Shown here: piece by piece, positions 1 through 5,913 of the stretch
How positions within the stretch are numbered: the first letter of the stretch is position 1
Layout of the letters: each line of letters begins with the position of its first letter
Assembly (NCBI GenBank): GCA_900552755.1
Contig: USAY01000103.1
Span: forward strand, 1-6,707
Source: an uncultured Collinsella sp.
Lineage (GTDB): Bacteria > Actinomycetota > Coriobacteriia > Coriobacteriales > Coriobacteriaceae
Reading direction: 5' to 3'
DNA length: 6,707 nt
The notes under the pieces: generated by a model
Database searches by the model: none
What the model was told of the DNA's origin: nothing
What the model saw: only the letters and a program-made list of their open reading frames with translations
Translations under genes and position numbers: made by a program

Positions 1-27
1 ATCCATGGTGGGGCGCGTTTCTAACGA

Positions 28-53
28 AGCCGTAACGGCCGTTGGGCTCTTTT
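28..53 (+). terminator. Probable rho-independent terminator of upstream gene
   Basis: AGCC (28-31) pairs with GGCT (45-48). After a bulged G at 32, TAACG-side bases 33-36 pair with 41-44 (one T-G wobble), leaving a GGCC loop. CTTTT follows at 49-53. It sits just after the TAA at 22-24, where a terminator for a left-hand plus-strand gene would be expected. The stem is short and bulged and the T run has only four residues, so efficiency may be modest. Confidence 0.4.
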
Positions 54-251
54 GGTGCCAGCCAATCTCGACCCGCACGCATTTGCTTAAAGCAACAACT
101 TTCCCGATCGATGTAATCACCGAATCAAAACGTGTAAACCAGCCACCAAAGAAGCCGAAAAATATCGCTTTTGGAGGCTGATGTACACAAATGCAGAATC
201 CAGCGCAGCCCAGAGGCGCCCTCCACATGTCTGGACTCTCTATGGCTGCGC

Positions 252-280
252 TGGATAGACATCGTCGGAACGGGTATAGT
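252..280 (+). promoter_or_regulatory. Candidate sigma-70-type promoter for the pgsA block
   Basis: TATAGT at 275-280 matches the -10 consensus at five of six bases. TGGATA at 252-257 matches the -35 consensus at four of six with a 17-bp spacer. Transcription would begin near 287, giving a leader of about 30 nt before the GTG at 317. This agrees with the GTG, rather than the ATG at 191, being the start of the first gene. A TAGACA at 256-261 is a better -35 by sequence but is badly spaced. Confidence 0.35.
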
Positions 281-316
281 ATCGAAAGTTTTGTCGTTAA
301 CCAGCGGGGGAGTCCT

Positions 317-1021
317 GTGGGCATCAAAAAGAAGATCAAAAAGGAGCTTATCGGCACTTCCGATTACCCGTCGAATAAGATCTTTACGATCTCCAATTTC
401 ATCACCTTTACGCGCCTGATCCTCACCCTGGTATTTCTGTACCTGTTTGTGACGGATAACAACCGCGTCATCGCCATCGCAATCTACGCCGTTGCCGCCT
501 CCACCGACTGGATGGACGGCCAGATCGCCCGCATGACTAAGACGGTCTCGTGGCTCGGCAAGGTCATGGATCCCATTTGCGACCGTGCGCTGCTGTTCAC
601 CGGAGTACTTGGACTGGTGGTTCGCGGAGAGCTGCCCATCTGGGTCTGCGTGCTCATTATTGGCCGCGACATCTATCTGGGCATCGGCACGCTTATCGTT
701 CGTCATTATCACCGTCGACCCATCGATGTCGTCTTTCCCGGAAAGATTGCCACTGCGCTGCTCATGACCGGCTTCTCGCTCATGCTGCTCGGTTTCCCCG
801 TTATTGACGGCCTGCATCTTTTACCTTCAACCCTTAAGGCCTTCCCGGGCCTCAACGGAAGCTCGGTGCCCCTCGGCATCTTCTTTGTGTACGGCGGCGT
901 GATCTTCTCCATGCTCACGGCTGTCATCTACTCCATTAAGGGCGGAGTGGCCATTAAACAGGCTCTCGCGCATCCCGAGGACGAGGACATCGACTTTCTG
1001 AACCCTGAAATCGAAGACTGA
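317..1021 (+). CDS. pgsA: CDP-alcohol phosphatidyltransferase, PgsA-like
   Basis: This is an integral membrane enzyme of phospholipid synthesis, most likely transferring phosphatidyl from CDP-diacylglycerol to glycerol-3-phosphate to give phosphatidylglycerol phosphate. The 234-aa product carries the complete family motif: D64, D67-G68, A71-R72, G81, D85 and D89, with the exact spacing of metal- and CDP-binding residues. The stretch NFITFTRLI (27-35) matches the usual first-helix start of PgsA proteins. Hydrophobic segments lie near 27-45, 49-62, 91-128, 144-163 and 185-207. The tail is acidic. I chose GTG at 317 because GGGGGAG at 306-312 is well placed and MGIKKKIKK is a natural start; the in-frame ATG at 191 would add 42 hydrophilic residues upstream of the likely promoter. 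Other substrates within the CDP-alcohol family (for example inositol phosphate) cannot be excluded, but PgsA is the best fit. Confidence 0.82.
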   Translation: MGIKKKIKKELIGTSDYPSNKIFTISNFITFTRLILTLVFLYLFVTDNNRVIAIAIYAVAASTDWMDGQIARMTKTVSWLGKVMDPICDRALLFTGVLGLVVRGELPIWVCVLIIGRDIYLGIGTLIVRHYHRRPIDVVFPGKIATALLMTGFSLMLLGFPVIDGLHLLPSTLKAFPGLNGSSVPLGIFFVYGGVIFSMLTAVIYSIKGGVAIKQALAHPEDEDIDFLNPEIED

Positions 1022-1087
1022 TTCGTTGGGGTATGATTACGTACGGTTCATTATTTGCGGCACGTCCGCGATAAGTTAGGGGTTGTC

Positions 1088-1522
1088 ATGGACAACATGG
1101 TTAACAATATGCCTCAGAATGATAAGACTGCTGACGCTACCTGCGTATTCCGCGTGCCTTCAAGCGACGTCACCGTTCCCGACCTCATGGCCAACGTGCG
1201 CATCACCGCACCCGTTCTGTCCATCGTCAAGGGTCCGCAGACCGGTGCCGCCTTTGAGCTCGAGGACGACGTGACCACCATCGGCCGCGACCCGGCAAAC
1301 GGCATCTTCCTCAACGATATGACGGTGTCGCGCAGCCACGCGCGCATTATTCGCGAGGGCCTGGGTGCCCGCATCGAGGACCTTGGCTCGCTCAATGGCA
1401 CGTGGGTCGACGGCGCCATCGTTAACGCAGCCCCGCTGCACGACGGTTCTTCCGTTCAGATCGGTACGTTTACGCTCATCTACCACGAGAGCACGCCGGA
1501 GCGCATCGAAACCGGTGAGTAG
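1088..1522 (+). CDS. garA: GarA/OdhI-like FHA-domain signalling protein
   Basis: A 144-aa cytoplasmic phosphothreonine-binding protein. The FHA domain spans about residues 43-133 with the signature residues G66-R67, S81-R82-x-H84 and N103-G104-T105. Both the domain (VKGPQTG, IFLNDMTVSR, DLGSLNGT, VQIG) and the N-terminus (DATCVFR, 16-22) resemble Mycobacterium GarA and Corynebacterium OdhI. In those organisms the unphosphorylated form inhibits 2-oxoglutarate dehydrogenase and adjusts glutamate metabolism, and phosphorylation of the N-terminal threonine by a Ser/Thr kinase makes the domain bind itself and switch off. Thr18 is the candidate acceptor. I chose ATG 1088 because AGGGG at 1078-1082 lies 5 nt upstream; an in-frame TTG at 1055 lacks such a site. 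A lone TATGAT at 1032-1037 could be a weak promoter. The next gene starts 3 nt after the stop, as in odhI-cg1631. Targets in this organism are unknown. Confidence 0.85.
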   Translation: MDNMVNNMPQNDKTADATCVFRVPSSDVTVPDLMANVRITAPVLSIVKGPQTGAAFELEDDVTTIGRDPANGIFLNDMTVSRSHARIIREGLGARIEDLGSLNGTWVDGAIVNAAPLHDGSSVQIGTFTLIYHESTPERIETGE

Positions 1523-1525
1523 GGC

Positions 1526-2404
1526 ATGGCCGAACGCAACTATCTGAGTATCGGCCAAGTCGTCAACCTACTTCGAGGCGCATACCCCGATCTTTCGAAC
1601 TCAAAAATCAGATTTCTAGAAGATGAGGGGCTCATTACCCCTCATCGAACGCCTAAGGGTTACCGTCAGTACTCCAAGGAGGACGTTGATCGCCTGGAGG
1701 TTATTCTGCACCTGCAGAAGACCCGCTATATGCCGCTCAACGTGATTAAACAGCGCTTGGAGAACGCCACGGACCTGTCCACGCTCGCCTACGAGGTGGG
1801 CTTGTTGTCCGATGTTCCACTCAAGACGGAGCCCAAGGAGACCAAACAAAAGCTTCATCCCATCGAGACCATTCCCGATATGCTGGGCGTTGAGATTTCG
1901 TTTATCCGCTCGCTTGCCGAGAACGACCTGATTCGAATCGTCAAGAGCCCGCAGAACCGCGAGCTCGTCGATGGCCGCGATTTTCCGATCATCCGTTACT
2001 GCTCCGAGCTGTCGCGTTTCCATATCGAGCCGCGCAACCTGCGTCAGTACGTGTCGTCGGCCAACCGTGAGTCTTCGATGTTCGAGCAGGTTCTCGTGAG
2101 CATGCTCGGTATGGATACTTCCGATGACGAGCGCGACGCCAAGCTCGAGCGTGCGTTTAAGAAGCTTCACGACCTGACCGAGGGCGTGCACACTGCGCTA
2201 CTCAAGAACCGCGTTTTTGAATCGCTCAACGCCGTGGTCGAGGACGCCGACATCGATGCGCTCGATGAGGAAATTGCTCGCTCCGAGTCCACCAAGGCCA
2301 AAAACGAAGAAACTACCGCGCCGGCTTCGAACGAGGATTCTCTCGTAAAGCCGCTCAAGGTCGTCGCACCTTCACAATCCGGCACCGCCACCGCGGGCAA
2401 ATAA
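1526..2404 (+). CDS. ftsR: MerR-family transcriptional regulator, FtsR-like
   Basis: A 292-aa DNA-binding regulator. Residues 6-78 form a MerR winged helix: SIGQVVNLL helix-turn-helix start, SKIRFLEDEGLI (26-37), the wing GYRQY (45-49) and a following helix. The IRFLE in place of the usual IRYYE, the YMPLNVIK segment (68-75), and a second region around residues 155-180 (SRFHIEPRNLRQY) match the actinobacterial Rv1828/FtsR group. The C. glutamicum member activates ftsZ. There is no cysteine metal-sensing loop, so a metal or redox role is unlikely. The last 40 or so residues are Ser/Thr/Glu/Ala-rich and probably disordered, longer than in Rv1828 as I recall it (about 247 aa). The ATG follows the FHA stop by 3 nt, so the two are almost certainly co-translated. 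Regulation of division genes is inferred from homologues, not shown here. Confidence 0.82.
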   Translation: MAERNYLSIGQVVNLLRGAYPDLSNSKIRFLEDEGLITPHRTPKGYRQYSKEDVDRLEVILHLQKTRYMPLNVIKQRLENATDLSTLAYEVGLLSDVPLKTEPKETKQKLHPIETIPDMLGVEISFIRSLAENDLIRIVKSPQNRELVDGRDFPIIRYCSELSRFHIEPRNLRQYVSSANRESSMFEQVLVSMLGMDTSDDERDAKLERAFKKLHDLTEGVHTALLKNRVFESLNAVVEDADIDALDEEIARSESTKAKNEETTAPASNEDSLVKPLKVVAPSQSGTATAGK

Positions 2405-2406
2405 CA

Positions 2407-2426
2407 ACTGCCGTAATTTCGGTAGT
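2407..2426 (+). other. Intergenic hairpin between ftsR and apt
   Basis: ACTGCCG (2407-2413) pairs with CGGTAGT (2420-2426) in a 7-bp stem with one G-T wobble and a six-base loop, starting three bases after the ftsR stop. No T run follows, so it is unlikely to be an intrinsic terminator. It could protect the 3' end of a processed message or separate translation of the two genes. It ends 5 nt before the apt ribosome binding site. Confidence 0.35.
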
Positions 2427-2444
2427 CCATTGAAAGGTCATGCC

Positions 2445-2975
2445 ATGTACGACTTCGAATCTCACATCGTCGACATCCCCGACTATCCCGAGCCCGGAGT
2501 TGTCTTTAAGGACATCACGCCGCTCTTTGGTAATCCCGAAGCGCTAAAGGCCATGGTAGATGCCCTGGCCGAGCATTTTGCCGGCATGGGCATCACCAAG
2601 GTCGTGGGTCCCGAGGCTCGCGGCTTTATGGTCGGCGTGCCCGTGGCCGTCGCCCTGGGCGCTGGCTTTGTGCCCGCACGCAAGCCGGGCAAGCTGCCTC
2701 GCAAGACGGTGAGCGAGAGCTACGAGCTCGAATATGGCACCGACTCTATCGAGATCCACGCCGATGCCATTACCTCTAAAGATACCGTGTTGATTCTGGA
2801 CGACTTGGTCGCGACGGGCGGAACCGTCGAGGCAACAGGTAAACTGGTGCGAGATATGGGCGCAAAGCTTGTGGGTTACGGTTGTATCCTCGAGCTTGCG
2901 TTTCTTAACCCGCGCAAGAAGCTCACGCCTTCCAACGAGGACGTCGAGCTCTTTAGCCTGGTAACGGTGGACTAG
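2445..2975 (+). CDS. apt: Adenine phosphoribosyltransferase
   Basis: A cytoplasmic purine salvage enzyme that makes AMP and pyrophosphate from adenine and PRPP. The 176-aa product has the usual bacterial length and every family landmark: PGVVFKDITPL (17-27), the EARGF purine-site segment (57-61), ARKPGKLP (78-85), the flexible-loop region YELEYGTD (93-100), and the PRPP-binding loop LILDDLVATGGT (116-127) with the two acidic residues D119-D120. The ATG at 2445 follows GAAAGG (2432-2437) by 7 nt; an in-frame TTG at 2430 overlaps that site and is unlikely. It lies 40 bp after ftsR and 32 bp before the NlpC/P60 gene with no terminator visible on either side, so it is probably co-transcribed. A metabolic link to its neighbours is not evident; co-location may only reflect shared growth-linked expression. 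Confidence 0.95.
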   Translation: MYDFESHIVDIPDYPEPGVVFKDITPLFGNPEALKAMVDALAEHFAGMGITKVVGPEARGFMVGVPVAVALGAGFVPARKPGKLPRKTVSESYELEYGTDSIEIHADAITSKDTVLILDDLVATGGTVEATGKLVRDMGAKLVGYGCILELAFLNPRKKLTPSNEDVELFSLVTVD

Positions 2976-3007
2976 CCGCTACCCTTAGATACCGGAAAGG
3001 AAGCTCC

Positions 3008-4114
3008 ATGCGCACAGCAAATACGCACAAAAACATGGCACGCTGCGCTGCTACGGCAACCCTCGCTTGTGTTTTGGGCCTGGGCCTCGCGGCTCCGGCC
3101 TATGCCGATACCGCATCCGACCTTGCCGCCGCTCGTACCAAACTCGAGCAGATCGGCACGCAGACCCAGCAAATTCATGAAGAACTCTCCGCACAGACGC
3201 AGGAGCTTGATCAGACTGCAGGCGAGATCACGCAAAAGCAGCAAGAGATTGCCGAGGGCCAGGCAAAGCTTTCGAGCTACGTTGCCGGTGAGTACAAGAC
3301 CGGCGGTCTGAGTCTCCTTCAGGTTCTGACGGGCGTCGACGATCTGGGCGACATGCTCAACCGTCTGTTCTATTACGGCAAGGTTTCCGACAAGCAGGCC
3401 CAGACCATTCAGGATGTCAAGGACCTTAAGCAGCAGCTCACTGATAAGCAGGCCGAGCAGGAGAAGAACGTCGCCGCGACGCAGAAGAAGGTCGACGAGC
3501 TCAACGCCCAGCAGGCTGAGGCCCAGAGTGTCGTGAGCTCCCTGGACTCCCAGCTGCAGGCCGAGCTTGCCGCCGAGGCTGAAGCCAACGCAGCACTTCA
3601 GGCCGGCATTAACGCCAGCACCGCCGAGAAGGCTACGGTGAGCAACGACACCGCCGGTACGACTGAGAACACCAACGATGGCGGCAATACGCCCGCGCCC
3701 ACTCCTACGCCCGCTCCGGCCCCTACGCCGCAGCCCGCCCCGGCTCCGGCTCCGGCTCCGACGCCTTCCGCACCGAACCAGTCTGTTGACGGCGGCTCCG
3801 TTGTTTCGCGTGCCTACAGCAAGCTGGGTTGCGCTTATTCCTGGGGCGGCATTGGACCGGACAGCTTTGACTGCTCCGGTTTTGTAAGCTACTGTCTCAC
3901 GGGCCGCTACTGCCGTCTGGGCACCACCGGCACCTTCATGGGTTGGACCCGCGTGTCCGACCCGCAACCGGGCGATGTCGTGGTTAACTCCTACCATACT
4001 GGCATCTATATCGGTAATGGTCAGATGATCCATGCTTCCGACTACAAGACGGGCGTCATCATCAGCTCCGTCGCAGCCGGCATGAACAACAACTACATTT
4101 TCGTGCGCTACTAA
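3008..4114 (+). CDS. Secreted NlpC/P60 peptidoglycan hydrolase with coiled coil
   Basis: A 368-aa exported cell-wall endopeptidase, probably cutting peptide stems of peptidoglycan during growth or separation. Residues 1-33 form a signal peptide: a basic start, a hydrophobic core at about 16-30 and an AYA cleavage site before D34. Residues 35-200 are Gln/Glu/Ala-rich coiled coil of the CwlO/PcsB/RipA type, which usually regulates the enzyme by contact with FtsEX-like or division partners. A Pro/Ala/Thr linker covers about 229-256. The NlpC/P60 domain fills 262-368 with Cys289 (in DCSGF), His330 (in YHTGIYIG) and His342 (in MIHAS) as the expected catalytic set. Extra cysteines C275, C296 and C302 lie in the same domain. 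GGAAAGGA at 2993-3000 lies 7 nt before the ATG. It is the last gene of the block before a strong terminator. The exact bond cut is not predictable. Confidence 0.92.
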   Translation: MRTANTHKNMARCAATATLACVLGLGLAAPAYADTASDLAAARTKLEQIGTQTQQIHEELSAQTQELDQTAGEITQKQQEIAEGQAKLSSYVAGEYKTGGLSLLQVLTGVDDLGDMLNRLFYYGKVSDKQAQTIQDVKDLKQQLTDKQAEQEKNVAATQKKVDELNAQQAEAQSVVSSLDSQLQAELAAEAEANAALQAGINASTAEKATVSNDTAGTTENTNDGGNTPAPTPTPAPAPTPQPAPAPAPAPTPSAPNQSVDGGSVVSRAYSKLGCAYSWGGIGPDSFDCSGFVSYCLTGRYCRLGTTGTFMGWTRVSDPQPGDVVVNSYHTGIYIGNGQMIHASDYKTGVIISSVAAGMNNNYIFVRY

Positions 4115-4137
4115 GTCACTCTGTATAGCAAACGAAT

Positions 4138-4177
4138 GTGAACCTCGTGGCCTTTGGGCTGCGAGGTTCATTTATTT
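4138..4177 (+). terminator. Rho-independent terminator after NlpC/P60 gene
   Basis: GAACCTCG (4140-4147) pairs perfectly with CGAGGTTC (4162-4169). The stem can extend outward by T4139-A4170 and inward through 4148-4152 with 4157-4161, giving a helix of about 14 bp around a TTTG loop. The T-rich ATTTATTT follows at 4170-4177. It begins 24 nt after the stop codon and ends the pgsA-to-NlpC transcription block. Confidence 0.85.
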
Positions 4178-4232
4178 GTGACCGTGCTCCATACATGACC
4201 CCAATGAGCTAGTTTTCAATACTAGATGCACG

Positions 4233-4260
4233 TTTCAAAGGTAAGCAAGATGGCTATAAT
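4233..4260 (+). promoter_or_regulatory. Promoter of the degV gene
   Basis: A perfect TATAAT sits at 4255-4260, 29 nt before the start codon. The best upstream partner is TTTCAA at 4233-4238, a weak -35 (three of six) with a 16-bp spacer. Transcription would start near 4267 and give a leader of about 23 nt. The poor -35 next to an ideal -10 could mean help from an activator. CTAGAT (4222-4227) and ATCTAG (4272-4277) flank the promoter symmetrically. Confidence 0.55.
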
Positions 4261-4289
4261 AAATGAGAAACATCTAGAAAGGACCCTCT

Positions 4290-5156
4290 ATGAGCTGGGC
4301 ACTTATCTCCGATTCGAGCTGCAACCTCCGCGATTGGCAACCGACCGCGCCCCATACCACCTTTGCATTTGCACCCCTCAAAATTCGAGTGGGGGAGCGC
4401 GAGTTCGTCGATGACCTCACGCTCGATGTTCACGAACTCAATTGCGCCGTGCAGGCGGAGTCGAGCGCTTCTTCGAGCGCCTGTCCGAGCGTAGGCGAGT
4501 GGACCGAACTCTTTAGGCTTGCCGACAAGACGATTTGCATGCCCATCTCCGAGGGAGTCTCGGGAAGCTACAATGCCGCGGCCACCGCACGTGACATGGT
4601 GCTTGCCGAGGAGCCGGACCGTCAGATTCATTTGGTTAACTCGCGAGCCGCAGGTGGCAAAATGGATTTGATCTTCCTGCTGTTCGACCGCTATCTTGCA
4701 AGCAACCCAGATGCCTCCTTTGAGGACGCCTGCGCCTATTTCGATAGCTTGGAGCAGAACAGCAAGATCCTCTTTAGTTTGTGCAATTACGAAAACCTTG
4801 CGAAGGCCGGACGTATCCCTAAGGCGGCCGGCGTTATTGCTAACAAGCTCAATATCCGCATTTTGGGCACGGCGAGCGAAGCGGGCAAAATTGAACTCGT
4901 TGGTCACACCCGCGGCGAAAAGAAGATGCTCACCAAGATTGTCGACACCATGGAGGCCGAAGGCTTTACTGGCGGCGAGGTCGTAATCGACCATGTCGAA
5001 AATGAGGCGGGCGCCCAGGCACTTGCCAGCCGCATTGTGGAGCATTGGCCCGGTTCCAAGACCATCATCATGCCCTGCAACGGACTGGATTCATACTATG
5101 CCGAGATGCACGGGCTCATTATCGGCTACGGCATGGTCGTTGCTTCGGGCCGATAA
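4290..5156 (+). CDS. DegV-family (FakB-like) fatty-acid-binding protein
   Basis: A 288-aa soluble protein of the DegV family. Studied members (FakB) hold a fatty acid in a pocket and present it to the kinase FakA, which makes acyl-phosphate for phospholipid synthesis. Visible family features are the N-terminal ISDSSCNL (6-13), a CPS segment at 65-67 corresponding to the usual T/S-x-P-S loop, ISEGVSGSYN (86-95) with the ligand-contacting serines, and NLAKAGRI (169-176) with R175. The C-terminal segment CNGLDSYYAEMHGLIIGYG (263-281) differs from the common GTHTGPGALG of FakB, and its ligand contact is uncertain. AGAAAGGA at 4276-4283 supports the ATG at 4290. No kinase gene is nearby. It is a single-gene unit with its own promoter, ending at the convergent terminator. 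The ligand is inferred, not shown. Confidence 0.85.
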   Translation: MSWALISDSSCNLRDWQPTAPHTTFAFAPLKIRVGEREFVDDLTLDVHELNCAVQAESSASSSACPSVGEWTELFRLADKTICMPISEGVSGSYNAAATARDMVLAEEPDRQIHLVNSRAAGGKMDLIFLLFDRYLASNPDASFEDACAYFDSLEQNSKILFSLCNYENLAKAGRIPKAAGVIANKLNIRILGTASEAGKIELVGHTRGEKKMLTKIVDTMEAEGFTGGEVVIDHVENEAGAQALASRIVEHWPGSKTIIMPCNGLDSYYAEMHGLIIGYGMVVASGR

Positions 5157-5175
5157 AATCCAACTAAACAAAAAC

Positions 5176-5217
5176 ACGGGCGGGACAAAGTGTCTGATGA
5201 CTCTTTGTCCCGCCCGT
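5176..5217. terminator. Bidirectional terminator between convergent degV and DUF1836 genes
   Basis: ACGGGCGGGACAAAG (5176-5190) pairs perfectly with its complement at 5203-5217: 15 bp around a 12-nt loop. Read on the minus strand, the stem is followed by GTGTTTTTGTTTAG (complement of about 5162-5175), a strong T tract, so it is best suited to ending the DUF1836 transcript. On the plus strand the tail is only CTTGT, so termination of degV may be less efficient. It starts 20 nt after the degV stop. Confidence 0.85.
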
Positions 5218-5229
5218 CTTGTACGTCGG

Positions 5230-5841
5230 CTAGCTATTAAACCCGTTGAACTTTAGGTAGCTCATTAGATACGCCTTCGATACAAAAGACGATACCGCGC
5301 TGCGTACGAGCAGCGACTCGCGTGTGACCTGATGAGCCGTATCGGGTACAGGAACCTGCTCAATGGAAAAAGCCGCGCGAATCGATGCCTCGAGCTGATC
5401 AATCACATAATCAAAGGCGGTCGGTGCATCATAGCTCAGGCGCTGAATGTTAAAGAGTGCCTGAACCGCTGCGATGGGCAGCACCTGCTTAAAGATACAA
5501 ATGGAGATGAGACGCGCAATCTGCTCGCGACCATATTGCTTTTTAACCGGAGCGGGAACGAGGCCGACCTTTACGTAGTTATTGATCATCGATGGCGTAA
5601 TGACGGGCTGCTCCACACAAATCGAAAGCGGCTCCATCCACTGCGCAACATATTCGATAACCTGATCACGATAGAGCGATACGTTAGGCAGCTGGTCATA
5701 GCGCGGCAGGCTCAACGCGTTGAGTTTACGCACCGTATCGGACTGAATAAATGCATCCGGCAGCACCGTCGGCTGAATATCCTCCGGCTTAATGCCGACC
5801 GATGTATCGGACATCGGGATAACATGTTTGACGTGGTTCAT
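5230..5841 (-). CDS. DUF1836-domain protein, MerR-like putative regulator
   Basis: A 203-aa protein of the DUF1836 family, found mainly in Firmicutes and Coriobacteriia and generally thought to be DNA-binding. Recognisable segments are LPRYDQLPNVSLYRDQV (45-61), the helix-turn-helix-like ITPSMINNYVKVGLVP (81-96) followed by a PxxKKQYGREQI wing and helix (98-108), and IFKQVLPIAAVQALF (116-130). The order resembles a MerR head domain. The C-terminal 70 residues are helical and without known motifs. I chose ATG at 5841 because GGAGG at 5847-5851 lies 5 nt upstream on the coding strand; the open frame running back to 6003 crosses a hairpin and has no signal. The gene stands alone, with a terminator on each side, so it is probably expressed separately. 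A palindrome just upstream may be its own operator. Target genes and ligand are unknown. Confidence 0.85.
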   Translation of the reverse strand: MNHVKHVIPMSDTSVGIKPEDIQPTVLPDAFIQSDTVRKLNALSLPRYDQLPNVSLYRDQVIEYVAQWMEPLSICVEQPVITPSMINNYVKVGLVPAPVKKQYGREQIARLISICIFKQVLPIAAVQALFNIQRLSYDAPTAFDYVIDQLEASIRAAFSIEQVPVPDTAHQVTRESLLVRSAVSSFVSKAYLMSYLKFNGFNS

Positions 5842-5860
5842 CAGAGGCCTCCGTTCGTTT

Positions 5861-5895
5861 ACTATATTGTATTCTAGATAATCTAGTTTTGCATA
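5861..5895 (-). promoter_or_regulatory. Candidate promoter and palindromic operator of DUF1836 gene
   Basis: On the minus strand, TACAAT (complement of 5866-5871, five of six -10 bases) and TATAGT (complement of 5861-5866) are overlapping -10 candidates, 20-30 nt before the start. No good -35 is visible. A perfect inverted repeat, CTAGAT-A-ATCTAG, occupies 5874-5886, immediately upstream of the -10. That is within the normal spacer, where MerR-type proteins bind. An operator role is inferred from position and symmetry only. Confidence 0.4.
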
Positions 5896-5913
5896 CCACA
5901 TTGCCGCTAAGTA

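Larger units (their letters stand above)
1..316. other. Upstream non-coding region, no confident gene
   Basis: No complete gene is supported here. Reading from base 1, the plus strand reaches a TAA at 22-24 after seven codons (IHGGARF), just before a terminator-like hairpin, so this may be the last few codons of an upstream gene. That is too short to identify. A second frame stays open from 2 to a TGA at 179-181 but resembles no family I know. The minus strand is open over 1-120, also without a recognisable domain or a start with a ribosome binding site. Other structure: a perfect inverted repeat with arms TTGCTT and AAGCAA at 83-95, and a candidate promoter near the right end. Confidence 0.5.

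Noticed and set aside
1..120. Possible start of a divergent minus-strand gene (GTG at 118-120)
   Set aside because: The frame is open to the edge but has no ribosome binding site, no visible promoter and no recognisable sequence.
191..316. N-terminal extension of the pgsA product starting at ATG 191
   Set aside because: The 42 extra residues are hydrophilic and unlike the family, GGAGG at 173-177 is 13 nt away, and the likely promoter lies inside this stretch. GTG at 317 fits better.
125..817. A 230-codon minus-strand open frame opposite pgsA
   Set aside because: Antisense to the conserved CDP-alcohol motif; composition shows no domain and no ribosome binding site is evident.
2972..4171. 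A 399-codon minus-strand open frame opposite the NlpC/P60 gene
   Set aside because: It lies wholly antisense to a gene with clear domains. Its product is low-complexity Arg/Gly/Leu-rich from the reverse of a biased Pro/Ala/Gln coding sequence, with no family match I recognise.
4226..4414. A 62-codon plus-strand frame starting upstream of degV
   Set aside because: It starts upstream of the predicted transcription start, covers the degV promoter, and overlaps degV in another frame.
5332..5877. A 181-codon plus-strand open frame opposite the DUF1836 gene
   Set aside because: The minus strand encodes recognisable DUF1836 motifs with a good GGAGG start site; the plus-strand product is a reverse-strand shadow.
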